From contig JAPPII010000030.1 of assembly GCA_028820845.1 (NCBI GenBank), positions 1 to 41,698 of the forward strand: DNA of 41,698 nt, given 5' to 3'. Source of the stretch: Candidatus Poribacteria bacterium (GTDB lineage Bacteria; Poribacteria; WGA-4E; WGA-3G). A program made the translations under genes and the position numbers. Under the pieces are notes generated by a model, which worked only from the letters and a program-made list of their open reading frames with translations, was not told the DNA's origin and ran no database searches. Numbering within the stretch: the stretch's first letter is position 1; each line of letters opens with the position of its first letter. Positions 1 through 7,889 of the stretch are shown here, in pieces.

Positions 1-204
1 CGTTTTTAACAAATAGCGATTAGTGAACCGCGAATAGCGAACCGCGAATAGCGAATAGCGAACCGCGATTTAGTTTGAATTTAAGAGGGGTTTCCATCCA
101 TGTTCCCCTATCACAGCGTTTTTAACAAATAGCGATTAGTGAACCGCGAATAGCGAACCGCGAATAGCGAATAGCGAACCGCGATTTAGTTTGAATTTAA
201 GAGG
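1..204. repeat. Tandem 88-bp direct repeat (two copies, 116-bp period)
   Basis: Bases 1-88 and 117-204 appear identical, separated by a 28-bp spacer. Each copy is made of the AATAGCGAACCGCG-type short repeat followed by TTTAGTTTGAATTTAAGAGG. The second copy ends in AAGAGG, 11 bases before the ATG at 216, so it supplies the ribosome-binding site of the surface-protein gene. The first copy probably arose by duplication of this leader. Confidence 0.9.
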
Positions 205-215
205 TATATTTTTTC

Positions 216-3200
216 ATGAAAAACTTAATGACACGAAAAGTCGTCCTCGGCGTGCTGATGACGCTGGTGCTGGGGTTTGGGGGGCAGGGGGTTGTAGAGG
301 CACTAAGTGATCTTAGTCAAGATGGCCTCCCAGATGATCTTACTAATCAAAATGTTGAACTAACTTTGACAACCATTACCGCGCCGCTTAATCAACCTAC
401 TATCAGGGAATCTGTGAATGTGAACGTTAATGGGGGTGGCGCGAATTTCGTAGTTGGTGATAGCACGAGGACTTCGTATACTTGGACAGAAGATGATTCG
501 GACCTGTCAGATGGAACGGACGGAAGCCTAACTATTCCATCGTTGACAATTTCCATTCGGAGCCCTGGTGAAATAACTGTTAGAATCAGCGATACCAGCT
601 CAGTATCTTCAGCAGATCGGCAACCAGAAATAGTTCGGACTTATTACGCAGTGAAAAATCCGCTGGATGTTTCTTTGTCAGATAATATTCGATTCCGTGG
701 CGTAACCAACGGTGTTGGATATCCCTACGATCACCGACAAGATATACAGATTTATGGTGGAGACAGCAGACACAACTTGGTTACTTATACACTCGACAGC
801 AGTTTTAATACAGGTGCTCTCTATGTAAAAGAGGGTAACAACCGTGCAAGATTTGGTGACGACTCTCTTGAAACTTCCAGTGCTGCTCAAGTATGGCTGA
901 GTATGGGTGCCAGAACTGATCTAAATACTGCCCTAACTGCTGGGGGTACTAACTTGGTTACTGTCAGGGTTGAGGGCAACGGGAACGAAACAACCGCTGT
1001 CTATATCTATGGGCGTCCTCGATTGTCCGTGATAGTAAACGAGTCTATTGATGAGGACAGTCCTGATCAGTCCGGTGGTGTGACCGTCCCAAGTGCCTTT
1101 ACTGCTACGGTGAGGGATGAGTCAAGTGACGAAGGGGCAGCAGTCCCGAACGTTCCAGTCAAGTTCGAGGTCAAGGATAAAACCATAACCGGTGGGAGGC
1201 TATTCCAGACGACTGGGACGACTATCGTTGACTCTTTGAATAGGGAAATATCTGAACCAATGCAGGGCGTTAGTACGCTGTACGTGCGAACTGCTCGTGC
1301 AGCATCTCCTAGTGCCATAGTTGATTTCCAACTTGGAACTGCCGGCAGAAAACAGGTAGTTAGTGTGAGTGCTGTAGGTAAGAGCGAAGATGTTCCTGCG
1401 TATGCTAATATCAATGCTGATCGGACGTTAAGGCTAACTGGTCGGCAACGACGAGGCACCACGAACTTATATGATCTGAGGATTGTTGTAGAAGACGATG
1501 GAGAACCCGCGCCGAACGTAGAAGTAAGTTTCTCTGTGGTTAAAGGGAGTATTCCGTCTCAGGTAGCTGCTGACCGTACTGGTGTTGTTCGGGTCGTTTA
1601 TGATTCAATGGGTAAGTCAGATCCTTTGACGATTGTTGCGCGTGCCCCCAAAACAGGTACAGACGTTGATGCCACTGATGTTGAGAAAGTTGAGTTAACC
1701 ATTAACGTCAGCGGGGGCAGCGTAACACCACGGGATAACCAGAATGACAACAACCAAGGCACCGGCAGGGATGCCCTCTCCTTCAACTTGGGAACTTCTA
1801 TCACGGGTAACGAGGGAGACCAGATTACCCTTGAGGCACGGGCAATTGATCGAGATGGACAACGGGCACCGCAAGTGCCGGTCACGTTTACCATCAGCGA
1901 TTCTGATGTAGGTACCCTCTCTGCGACTTCTGTGAATACCAATAGCAACGGTGTCGCGGGGATAACCCTCACCCTCGGCGAGGAAGACGGGAGTATCACG
2001 GCATCTGCGTCCGGATACGACTCGGCAACGGCGACTATCACGATTACACCCGCACCTGCGGGTTTACAGGTCGCTTCGGGGGATAACCAAGACGGGGAAC
2101 CGGGATCAGTGCTTTCTTCTGCCTTCGTGGTCCGGTTTGAAGATACCGAAGGCAACCCGATTTCAGGGGCGGAGGTTACCTTCACAGTCGAAACCGGAGG
2201 CGGCTCGCTCTCAAGTTCAACGGATACTACCGACTCGGATGGAGAGGCGGAGACAACCCTCACGCTCGGCACGCAAGGGATGCGGAATACCGTCCGGGCA
2301 CGCGTGGATTCTACGGCATACCCGAACGTCGGTTCTGCGGTCTTCACGGCAGAGGCGACACGCGGTCCCGAGGCAATTGTCGTCGTCGATGGCGACGATC
2401 AGATTGGACAGGTCGGTAGACTCCTCGATGAAGACCTGAGCGTCCAAGTCGTGGATAGCGACGATAGCGGTGTGTCTGGGGTGCTCGTCCGCTTCCGGGT
2501 TACTGAAGGCAGAGGACGACTCTCTCGCAACAGTGATCGCACGGATCCCGATGGGTATGCCGAGGTCGGGTTCACGCCGACGGCTGACGGTGAAGCGGTC
2601 GTTGAAGCGTATTCGACGGGACTCACTTCGGCATTCTTTACCATCAACACAGGCGAACCCCCCGATGCGATTACGATCGTCTCTGGGAATAACCAGAACG
2701 GTCGCCCCGGGGCTCGCCTCGCCAATCCGCTCGTTGTTGAAGTTATCGATGAAAATGACGATCCTGTTTCAGGGGTCACTGTATCCTTTTCGGTCACCGC
2801 AGGGGGCGGGAGCGTGTCTCCGGCAGCTGCCACGACGAACAGCAGTGGACGGGCACAGACGCGACTGACCCTCGGGGATGACCCCGGTGAGAATACCGTC
2901 CGCGCCAGCGTTGCAGGGGTCTCCCCCGTCTCGTTCAAAGCGACTTCCGGCATGCAGGTGCACCTGAACGCTTCACAACGTCCACCGATGTATTGGATCA
3001 GTAAGGCAGATGGCACGCTGTATCGGCTGGTTGATGATGCGATCGAAAGTTTGGCACCGAACGTCACAGGTATCACGAACATCGCCGTAGATGCGGCAAA
3101 TAACGTCCTGTATCTCAGTGTGCAGACGGGTGAGAACCGCGGTGAGATCCGGCGGGCAAACCTCAACGGGGGCAACGTCCGGACGCTAAAGACGCTCACT

Positions 3201-4439
3201 GCTGTGCCACGCGGGATAACCGTCGACTCTACAGGCGATACGCTCTACTGGGCGAACTCACGCGGGCGTATCCAGAGTATGCCGACGGCAGGGAGCACGA
3301 AACTGACGAATGTGCTGGAGAACCTTCGCAACCCGACGATCGTTGTCTCTAATGGGCATCTGTATTGGACGGAGTCTATTGGTCGGATCCGTCGGATTAG
3401 TCTGACAGACGCACAGCAGACGATCCAGAACATCGCCACGGGTCTCGGTGAACCGTTAGGGCTTTCCATTGCGAAAGGGAAGGTCTATTGGATAGAACGG
3501 GATGCTGATGGGTCTGGTTCTCTGAATCGTTCTAACCTCGACGGGTCTAACGTGCAGGCGTTGAAGACGTTTGCGTCGGGTGTGCCGACCTCGCTTGCCG
3601 TGGACTCGGGTGACAACAAGATTTACTGGACGAAAGGTGCTGGGAAAATCCAACGTTCTAACCTTGCGGGTAAGTTCGTGAGAGACGTTGCGTCTGGGGT
3701 GATGAACCCGACGGGGATTGCCCTGAGTGTTGCGGCGACGGATGGGCAGATGGCGACGACGCAGCCCGGGACTCGGAATACCGAACAAGCGAACAACGCA
3801 CAGTCGACCTACTCACGGTATGACATCAACCGCGACGGTGCGGTGAATAACGCCGATACACGGGCGGTTGCTGCAGCCATCGGACAGAGCGGTGCGGACA
3901 TCGCGAACCCACGCACCGATGTAGACGGCAACGGCATGGTGGATGTGACCGACCTCATCCTCGTCTTGGGGAACCTCGATGACGATGTGGCTGCCCCGAC
4001 GCTTGCGATTGATGTCAAAGCACTTGACATTGATTTCGATCGGGTGCAGGAGCAGGTAGAGGTGTTATTGGCATCGGGTGATGCGTCGATCGCGGCGCAG
4101 CGTGCGTTGCTGTATCTGCAGCACCTGTTAGCATCGGCACGTCCGGATGAAACGGTGTTGTTGGCGAACTATCCGAACCCGTTCAATCCAGAGACGTGGA
4201 TACCGTATCACTTGTCCGAAAGTGCTGATGTGAAAATCAACATCTACGATGCGCAAGGCGTGTTGGTGCGTGCGTTGACCGTGGGTCATCAGTCTGCGGG
4301 ATACTATACATCTCGGAGTCGTGCGGCGTATTGGGATGGTCGGAACGCCTTCGGTGAACGCGTTGCGAGTGGTATCTATTTCTACCAATTGCAGACGGAC
4401 GAAATGTCGCCGCTGCGGAAGATGGTTATTTTGAAGTAG
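216..4439 (+). CDS. Secreted Ig-repeat / YWTD-propeller / dockerin-like protein with C-terminal sorting domain
   Basis: Large secreted protein (1407 aa), probably surface-attached or released. A signal peptide covers residues 1-29. Residues about 270-910 contain several bacterial Ig-like (Big/invasin-type) units; the clearest begin near 535, 613, 717 and 815 and share the pattern GNxQxG..G..L..P..V.V.D..G.PVSGV.V.F.V. Residues about 913-1175 form a YWTD/LDL-receptor-like propeller, with repeats such as VYWIE and IYWTK. Residues about 1201-1257 hold two dockerin-like calcium loops (DINRDGAVNNAD and DVDGNGMVDVTD). The last 90 residues are a FlgD/type IX-style sorting domain (NYPNPFNPETWIPY, then SGIYFYQL and KMVILK). 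Domain roles follow family knowledge: Ig units as stalk, propeller for binding, C-terminus as secretion signal. The substrate is unknown. The 5' third looks more AT-rich and less repetitive than the rest, suggesting a domain swap. Confidence 0.85.
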   Translation: MKNLMTRKVVLGVLMTLVLGFGGQGVVEALSDLSQDGLPDDLTNQNVELTLTTITAPLNQPTIRESVNVNVNGGGANFVVGDSTRTSYTWTEDDSDLSDGTDGSLTIPSLTISIRSPGEITVRISDTSSVSSADRQPEIVRTYYAVKNPLDVSLSDNIRFRGVTNGVGYPYDHRQDIQIYGGDSRHNLVTYTLDSSFNTGALYVKEGNNRARFGDDSLETSSAAQVWLSMGARTDLNTALTAGGTNLVTVRVEGNGNETTAVYIYGRPRLSVIVNESIDEDSPDQSGGVTVPSAFTATVRDESSDEGAAVPNVPVKFEVKDKTITGGRLFQTTGTTIVDSLNREISEPMQGVSTLYVRTARAASPSAIVDFQLGTAGRKQVVSVSAVGKSEDVPAYANINADRTLRLTGRQRRGTTNLYDLRIVVEDDGEPAPNVEVSFSVVKGSIPSQVAADRTGVVRVVYDSMGKSDPLTIVARAPKTGTDVDATDVEKVELTINVSGGSVTPRDNQNDNNQGTGRDALSFNLGTSITGNEGDQITLEARAIDRDGQRAPQVPVTFTISDSDVGTLSATSVNTNSNGVAGITLTLGEEDGSITASASGYDSATATITITPAPAGLQVASGDNQDGEPGSVLSSAFVVRFEDTEGNPISGAEVTFTVETGGGSLSSSTDTTDSDGEAETTLTLGTQGMRNTVRARVDSTAYPNVGSAVFTAEATRGPEAIVVVDGDDQIGQVGRLLDEDLSVQVVDSDDSGVSGVLVRFRVTEGRGRLSRNSDRTDPDGYAEVGFTPTADGEAVVEAYSTGLTSAFFTINTGEPPDAITIVSGNNQNGRPGARLANPLVVEVIDENDDPVSGVTVSFSVTAGGGSVSPAAATTNSSGRAQTRLTLGDDPGENTVRASVAGVSPVSFKATSGMQVHLNASQRPPMYWISKADGTLYRLVDDAIESLAPNVTGITNIAVDAANNVLYLSVQTGENRGEIRRANLNGGNVRTLKTLTAVPRGITVDSTGDTLYWANSRGRIQSMPTAGSTKLTNVLENLRNPTIVVSNGHLYWTESIGRIRRISLTDAQQTIQNIATGLGEPLGLSIAKGKVYWIERDADGSGSLNRSNLDGSNVQALKTFASGVPTSLAVDSGDNKIYWTKGAGKIQRSNLAGKFVRDVASGVMNPTGIALSVAATDGQMATTQPGTRNTEQANNAQSTYSRYDINRDGAVNNADTRAVAAAIGQSGADIANPRTDVDGNGMVDVTDLILVLGNLDDDVAAPTLAIDVKALDIDFDRVQEQVEVLLASGDASIAAQRALLYLQHLLASARPDETVLLANYPNPFNPETWIPYHLSESADVKINIYDAQGVLVRALTVGHQSAGYYTSRSRAAYWDGRNAFGERVASGIYFYQLQTDEMSPLRKMVILK

Positions 4440-4472
4440 CGGATCGCGAACCGCGGATCGCGATCCGCAGTT
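4439..4472. repeat. GCGAACCGCG-type palindromic short repeat
   Basis: Directly after the stop codon at 4437-4439 lies a run of interleaved GCGGATCGCGAACCGCGGATCGC units, related to the AATAGCGAACCGCG repeats elsewhere in the window. No coding role is seen. Confidence 0.6.
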
Positions 4473-4508
4473 ATCAGTACTGAGAACTAAGCGTTGATAC
4501 GCGATAAT

Positions 4509-4614
4509 TATAGTAGATTCCAAAAATAAGTTTACACTACAAGCGAAAACCCATGCTCTGCTGGCGAGGTTTCCTAACCTCGCCACTGTAAAGTTAATTA
4601 TGGGTTCCACTATA
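4509..4614. mobile_element. MITE-like element A (TA-flanked terminal inverted repeats)
   Basis: A 106-bp element whose ends are imperfect inverted repeats of about 27 bp: the left end reads TATAGTAGATTCC and the complement of the right end reads TATAGTGGAACCC. The centre contains the 22-nt palindrome GGCGAGGTTTCCTAACCTCGCC (4563-4584). Ends of this type flanked by TA suggest mobilisation by an IS630/Tc1-mariner-type transposase in trans. No transposase is encoded. Elements B and C have the same design. Confidence 0.65.
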
Positions 4615-4654
4615 AAAAAAGGCGGCATGTCATATAGGTCATGTTGCCTTTTTT
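4614..4654. terminator. Hairpin with flanking A/T runs, probable intrinsic terminator
   Basis: GGCGGCATG at 4621-4629 pairs with CATGTTGCC at 4640-4648 (nine pairs, with G-U wobbles), preceded by an A run and followed by six T. It may end transcription from the surface-protein gene. A near-identical copy with a perfect stem lies at 5683-5719. Confidence 0.6.
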
Positions 4655-4680
4655 GTAAAAAGTGGCAATAGGGCACAAAC

Positions 4681-4889
4681 TATGGTAGATCTTAGAGTTA
4701 TTTATACACTTGGTATTGGCGAGGTTAGGAAACCTCGCCAGCGGCAGCACGTGATGAGTGGGCAGCCACAAGGGCTGCAATGGATAGACACCTTCAGAGA
4801 ACCCCAGAAGAATCAGGCAGCACGCGATGAGTGGGCAGCCACAAGAGCTGCCCCTACAAGATGTGTATTTATTTTTAGGATCCACCATA
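4681..4889. mobile_element. MITE-like element B (TA-flanked terminal inverted repeats)
   Basis: A 209-bp element. The left end TATGGTAGATCTTAG and the complement of the right end TATGGTGGATCCTAA match over about 25 of 32 positions. It contains the palindrome GGCGAGGTTAGGAAACCTCGCC (4718-4739) and two copies of a GGCAGCACGYGATGAGTGGG segment followed by CAGCCACAAG. Open frames through it are short and look non-coding. It begins immediately after the hairpin repeat at 4614-4680. Confidence 0.6.
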
Positions 4890-4914
4890 AATAGCACTGT
4901 AATGTGTTACTTTT

Positions 4915-4974
4915 TTGACTTTTTTTGATATTTCACGGACATTTTCTGATATTTGTTGACTTTTTTTGATATTT
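4915..4974. repeat. AT-rich direct repeat upstream of the HTH gene
   Basis: The 19-mer TTGACTTTTTTTGATATTT occurs at 4915-4933 and 4956-4974 (41-bp offset), with a degenerate copy between them. The second copy supplies a -35 box. This could be an operator array or a bendable AT tract. Confidence 0.6.
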
Positions 4975-4984
4975 TTTGTATACT
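4956..4984 (+). promoter_or_regulatory. Sigma-70-type promoter
   Basis: TTGACT (4956-4961), a 17-base spacer and TATACT (4979-4984). It points toward the small HTH gene at 5128, which would have a leader of about 135 bases. The -35 box lies inside a direct repeat, so the HTH protein or another factor could act here. Confidence 0.55.
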
Positions 4985-5127
4985 TTTAAGTGGCAGCCTT
5001 GATGCTTTGAAAATGGGCATCATCCTCACAGAAACTGCCTCAACCTTAGTATTATATAGTGTATAATTAAATATATTCGGACTTATGAGATTCAGTTTTC
5101 AAAATCGACCCAAAAGGAGGTTTCACC

Positions 5128-5352
5128 ATGCCCAGCAATTCAAAAGGCACTATTTTGACAGCTTGCGAAATGTCTTTTAACGGTGCAAGCAACACTGAAA
5201 TCGCAGCACACTTCAAAGTCACCGATTCAACAGTCTCGCGCTGGCGGAAGAACCCTGTTTGGATCGACTTTGAAAACGAGCTCATCGCCGCCTACAAGGC
5301 AGCAGCACTCAAGAAGCAAAACCCGAATGCGGCTGAGGTGGATAGCGAATAG
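5128..5352 (+). CDS. Small helix-turn-helix DNA-binding protein
   Basis: A 74-residue protein with a consensus ribosome-binding site (AAAGGAGG, 5113-5120) before its ATG. Residues about 20-42 (SNTEIAAHFKVTDSTVSRWRK) look like a resolvase/homeodomain-like HTH, as seen at the N-termini of phage small terminases and insertion-element proteins. The last residues and the stop codon lie in an AATAGCGAACCGCG repeat tract, so the original C-terminus may have been replaced. It stands alone among mobile-looking repeats with no phage genes nearby. It could be a remnant of a longer mobile-element protein or a functional small regulator. The family is not certain. Confidence 0.6.
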   Translation: MPSNSKGTILTACEMSFNGASNTEIAAHFKVTDSTVSRWRKNPVWIDFENELIAAYKAAALKKQNPNAAEVDSE

Positions 5353-5392
5353 CGAATAGCGAACCGCGAACCGCGAATAGCGAACCGCGATT
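5340..5392. repeat. AATAGCGAACCGCG repeat tract
   Basis: A run of AATAGCG and AACCGCG units of the same type as at 1-70 and 117-186. It overlaps the stop codon of the HTH gene. Confidence 0.75.
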
Positions 5393-5439
5393 AAAAAAAA
5401 TATAGCGAAGGAATAGTCGACATCTTCCATCGCTACATT

Positions 5440-5544
5440 TATGGTAAACCTTAGAATTAATTAGACATTCAGCACCGGTGCGGTTAGGAAACCGCACCTA
5501 CCGGGGTAGGGTAAAATGTCTGTTTATTTTTCAGGGTTACCATA
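5440..5544. mobile_element. MITE-like element C (TA-flanked terminal inverted repeats)
   Basis: A 105-bp element. The left end TATGGTAAACCTTAGAATTA and the complement of the right end TATGGTAACCCTGAAAAATA match over most of about 30 bases, continuing into a shared AGACATT. The centre holds the REP-type palindrome GGTGCGGTTAGGAAACCGCACC (5477-5498). It has the same architecture as elements A and B. Confidence 0.65.
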
Positions 5545-5586
5545 GTCAGTTACGCGCATTACGCGCATGGCCCCTGACCACCAGTA

Positions 5587-5607
5587 TTTTAGTTTGAATT
5601 TAAGAGG
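5587..5607. repeat. Third copy of the TTTAGTTTGAATTTAAGAGG leader sequence
   Basis: Positions 5588-5607 repeat the 20 bases found at 69-88 and 185-204 ahead of the surface-protein gene. Here they are followed by an ATG at 5611 that runs only three codons before a stop, so this looks like the leader of a lost gene. The stretch 5353-5837 otherwise holds MITE C, a hairpin and a perfect CAGGACGTCCTG palindrome (5652-5663), with no supported gene. Confidence 0.6.
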
Positions 5608-5682
5608 TTAATGTCATCCTAAAAAGACAAGATGAGTTTATAGCGTCGTCCCAGGACGTCCTGAAAAATATCCAAAGAGAAG

Positions 5683-5719
5683 AAAGGCGGCATGTCATAT
5701 AGGTCATGCCGCCTTTTTT
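5683..5719. terminator. Perfect 9-bp hairpin with T run, duplicate of the 4614-4654 element
   Basis: GGCGGCATG (5686-5694) pairs perfectly with CATGCCGCC (5705-5713), followed by TTTTTT. About 65 bases from here to 5745 match 4614-4680, including the GTAAAAAGTGG segment. A second hairpin based on AGCACAAACT/AGTTTGTGCT follows at about 5735-5762. Confidence 0.65.
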
Positions 5720-5837
5720 GTAAAAAGTGGGCAATAGCACACAAACTAACAGTTTGTGCTACAAATGTAGCATCGAATTTCGATTCTCGACAACCCATAA
5801 CTCATAACCCACCACCCATAACCCACCATTAAAATTC

Positions 5838-5866
5838 TTGACTTTTGGCCGAAAATACGCTATACT
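5838..5866 (+). promoter_or_regulatory. Sigma-70-type promoter of the redoxin-monooxygenase gene
   Basis: TTGACT (5838-5843), a 17-base spacer and TATACT (5861-5866). Transcription would start near 5873. This rules out the in-frame upstream start at 5845 and supports the ATG at 5902. Confidence 0.75.
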
Positions 5867-5901
5867 TTAACCCAGAAAAATCACACAATCGGAGGACATC
5901 T

Positions 5902-7734
5902 ATGAAGCCCTATCTACTCATAATTTTACTGACACTTGCACTGGCATCCACACTACACGCAGCGTCCGAATATACGATCACAAATAGACACCGCGTCATC
6001 GAAGAGACGACCCTGAACGACAACACTGTTCCTGTCGGCACAAAACTGCCCGCTGTGAGTTTCACAACACTCGACGGTAAGACACAGAACTTAGAGATAC
6101 TCACCAAACAGGGAGCCGTCGTTGTCACGTTCCTTGCAACCGAATGTCCCGTCGCGCAACGTTATACAACACGCCTAAAACACCTCCATGCCGAATTTCC
6201 GACACACACCTTCGTTGCTATCTATCCCAATGAAAACGATTCCATAGACGAAGTGAAGGCACACGTCGCGAAGTCGGAATATATGTTCCACATTGTGAAA
6301 GATGCAACAGGCAAGCTTGCACGCATTTTCGGCGCAACAATGACACCGCAGACATTCGTTGTCGATACACAACGCACACTACAATACCGGGGTGCGATTG
6401 ACGATAATCGCTACGAGACGCGGGTCAAACACCACTATCTCCACGATGTCCTCATCGCAACGCGCGACAACGCATCCGTCCCCGTTCAAGAGACGGCTTC
6501 GTTCGGCTGCACGATCCACTTCCCTGAAGCCGCACTCCCCGACGAGGTCACTTATAGCGAACACATCGCCCCGATCCTCCAGAAACAGTGCCAAGCCTGT
6601 CACCGTCAAGGCGAAGTCGCGCCGTTCACACTCGCTGACTATAGCGATGCGAAGGCCTGGGCGACAGAAATCGCAGCGTATACACAGGCACGGCTCATGC
6701 CGCCGTGGAAACCCGCGCCGGGTTATGGGCACTTCAAGAACGAACGCCGTCTCACCGATACCGAGATTGAGATGATTGCGTACTGGGTCGAATCCGGGGC
6801 ACCCGCAGGCGACCTCGATGCTGTGCCACCTGCACCCGAATTTCATGACGATTGGGCACTCGGTGAACCCGACTGGATCGCGGAGATGCCCGTTGAGTAT
6901 GAGATTGAACCGGAAGGCGAGGACGAATATCGGCAGTTCATCATACCGACGAACTTTGAAACGGATATGTACATTCAAGCCGTTGACGTGCAACCCGGCA
7001 ACCGGAAGACCGTCCACCACGTCATCCCTTATCTTGATGTGAATGGCGAGGCGCGTAAACTGGACGCAGAGGACCCGAAACCCGGCTATGTCACAGAAGG
7101 CACGGGCCCTGGGTTTGACACTGTGGGGTCTCTTGGGGGTTGGGCACCTGGGATGACACCGATTGTGTTACCGGAAGGTATCGGCTATCTCTTACCGAAG
7201 GGTGCGGACATCGTTATGCAGGTGCATTACTATCGCACAGGTCACCTCGAACGCGACCGCACGCGCTTGGGGCTCTACTTCTCGAAAACGGAGGAGACGA
7301 CGAAGCTGCGTATCGGTGATGCGACGAACAGCAAATTCGTGGTGCCACCGGGTGCGGATTGGTATGCCGTTCAAGCGCACGAAGACTTCAAGCGGGATGT
7401 CTATCTGTTGGCGACGATGCCCCACATGCATCTCATCGGGCGGGATATGCGTCTGGTCGCGACGACACCGGAAGGTATCCGGCACGATCTGATATGGATT
7501 CAGGATTGGGATTTCAATTGGCAGGACATCTATCACTATCAGGAGCCGTTATTTTTGCCAGCTGGCACGCGTGTGGAATTGGTAGCACATTTTGATAACT
7601 CGGCAGCGAACCCGACGAACCCGAACGACCCACCTGTTCCGGTCGGTTGGGGTGAGAAGACGACGGATGAGATGTGTATTGGGTTTTTGTATTATGTGAA
7701 GGCGAGCGAGTTTTCGCCTGTTTCCCTAAAATAA
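5902..7734 (+). CDS. Redoxin - c-type cytochrome-like - copper monooxygenase-like fusion protein, exported
   Basis: A 610-residue exported protein. The start at 5902 follows GGAGGA (5891-5896) and gives a clean signal peptide (residues 1-20, ending LHA). Residues about 30-180 are a thioredoxin/AhpC-like domain whose motif keeps a single cysteine (TECPVAQ, Cys82). A haem-attachment motif CQACH lies at 230-234, with following text typical of Planctomycetes-type cytochromes. From about 335 to the end it resembles the C-terminal half of copper type II ascorbate-dependent monooxygenases: HH at 372-373, a VHYY motif and HMH at 508-510 are likely copper ligands. The likely role is a periplasmic oxidation using copper, with electrons passed through haem; the substrate is unknown. 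It has its own promoter and no operon partners. The domain calls are fairly sure, the reaction is not. Confidence 0.85.
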   Translation: MKPYLLIILLTLALASTLHAASEYTITNRHRVIEETTLNDNTVPVGTKLPAVSFTTLDGKTQNLEILTKQGAVVVTFLATECPVAQRYTTRLKHLHAEFPTHTFVAIYPNENDSIDEVKAHVAKSEYMFHIVKDATGKLARIFGATMTPQTFVVDTQRTLQYRGAIDDNRYETRVKHHYLHDVLIATRDNASVPVQETASFGCTIHFPEAALPDEVTYSEHIAPILQKQCQACHRQGEVAPFTLADYSDAKAWATEIAAYTQARLMPPWKPAPGYGHFKNERRLTDTEIEMIAYWVESGAPAGDLDAVPPAPEFHDDWALGEPDWIAEMPVEYEIEPEGEDEYRQFIIPTNFETDMYIQAVDVQPGNRKTVHHVIPYLDVNGEARKLDAEDPKPGYVTEGTGPGFDTVGSLGGWAPGMTPIVLPEGIGYLLPKGADIVMQVHYYRTGHLERDRTRLGLYFSKTEETTKLRIGDATNSKFVVPPGADWYAVQAHEDFKRDVYLLATMPHMHLIGRDMRLVATTPEGIRHDLIWIQDWDFNWQDIYHYQEPLFLPAGTRVELVAHFDNSAANPTNPNDPPVPVGWGEKTTDEMCIGFLYYVKASEFSPVSLK

Positions 7735-7745
7735 TAGCTGGCAAG

Positions 7746-7874
7746 GTAGGTGCGGTTTGTAACCGCACCGGTCTTCCGTTTCTCCTAAGATATGTAGGTG
7801 CGGTTTGTAACCGCACCGGTCTTCCGTTTCTCCTAAGATATGTAGGTGCGGTTTGTAACCGCACCGGTCTTCCC
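7746..7874. repeat. Triplicated 48-bp REP unit
   Basis: The unit from 7746 to 7793 repeats at 7794 and again, truncated, at 7842-7874. Each contains the hairpin GGTGCGGTTTGTAACCGCACC followed by a GGTCTTCC tail. The array sits directly upstream of the RAYT transposase and probably consists of its substrate repeats. Confidence 0.9.
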
Positions 7875-7889
7875 CAAGAATAATACCTT

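Noticed and set aside
1598-2347. Long minus-strand open frame inside the surface-protein gene
   Set aside because: It is a shadow of the strong plus-strand gene, with Ser/Pro/Val-rich antisense composition and no start signals.
4682-4894. 70-residue plus-strand open frame
   Set aside because: It lies wholly inside MITE B, has no ribosome-binding site and translates inverted-repeat text.
7746-7874. Possible CRISPR array
   Set aside because: The repeats are palindromic and directly abutting, spacers are not unique, and no cas genes are present.
7674-7883. Open frame with a repeated GAVCNRTGLPF peptide
   Set aside because: The peptide is only the translation of the triplicated REP unit.
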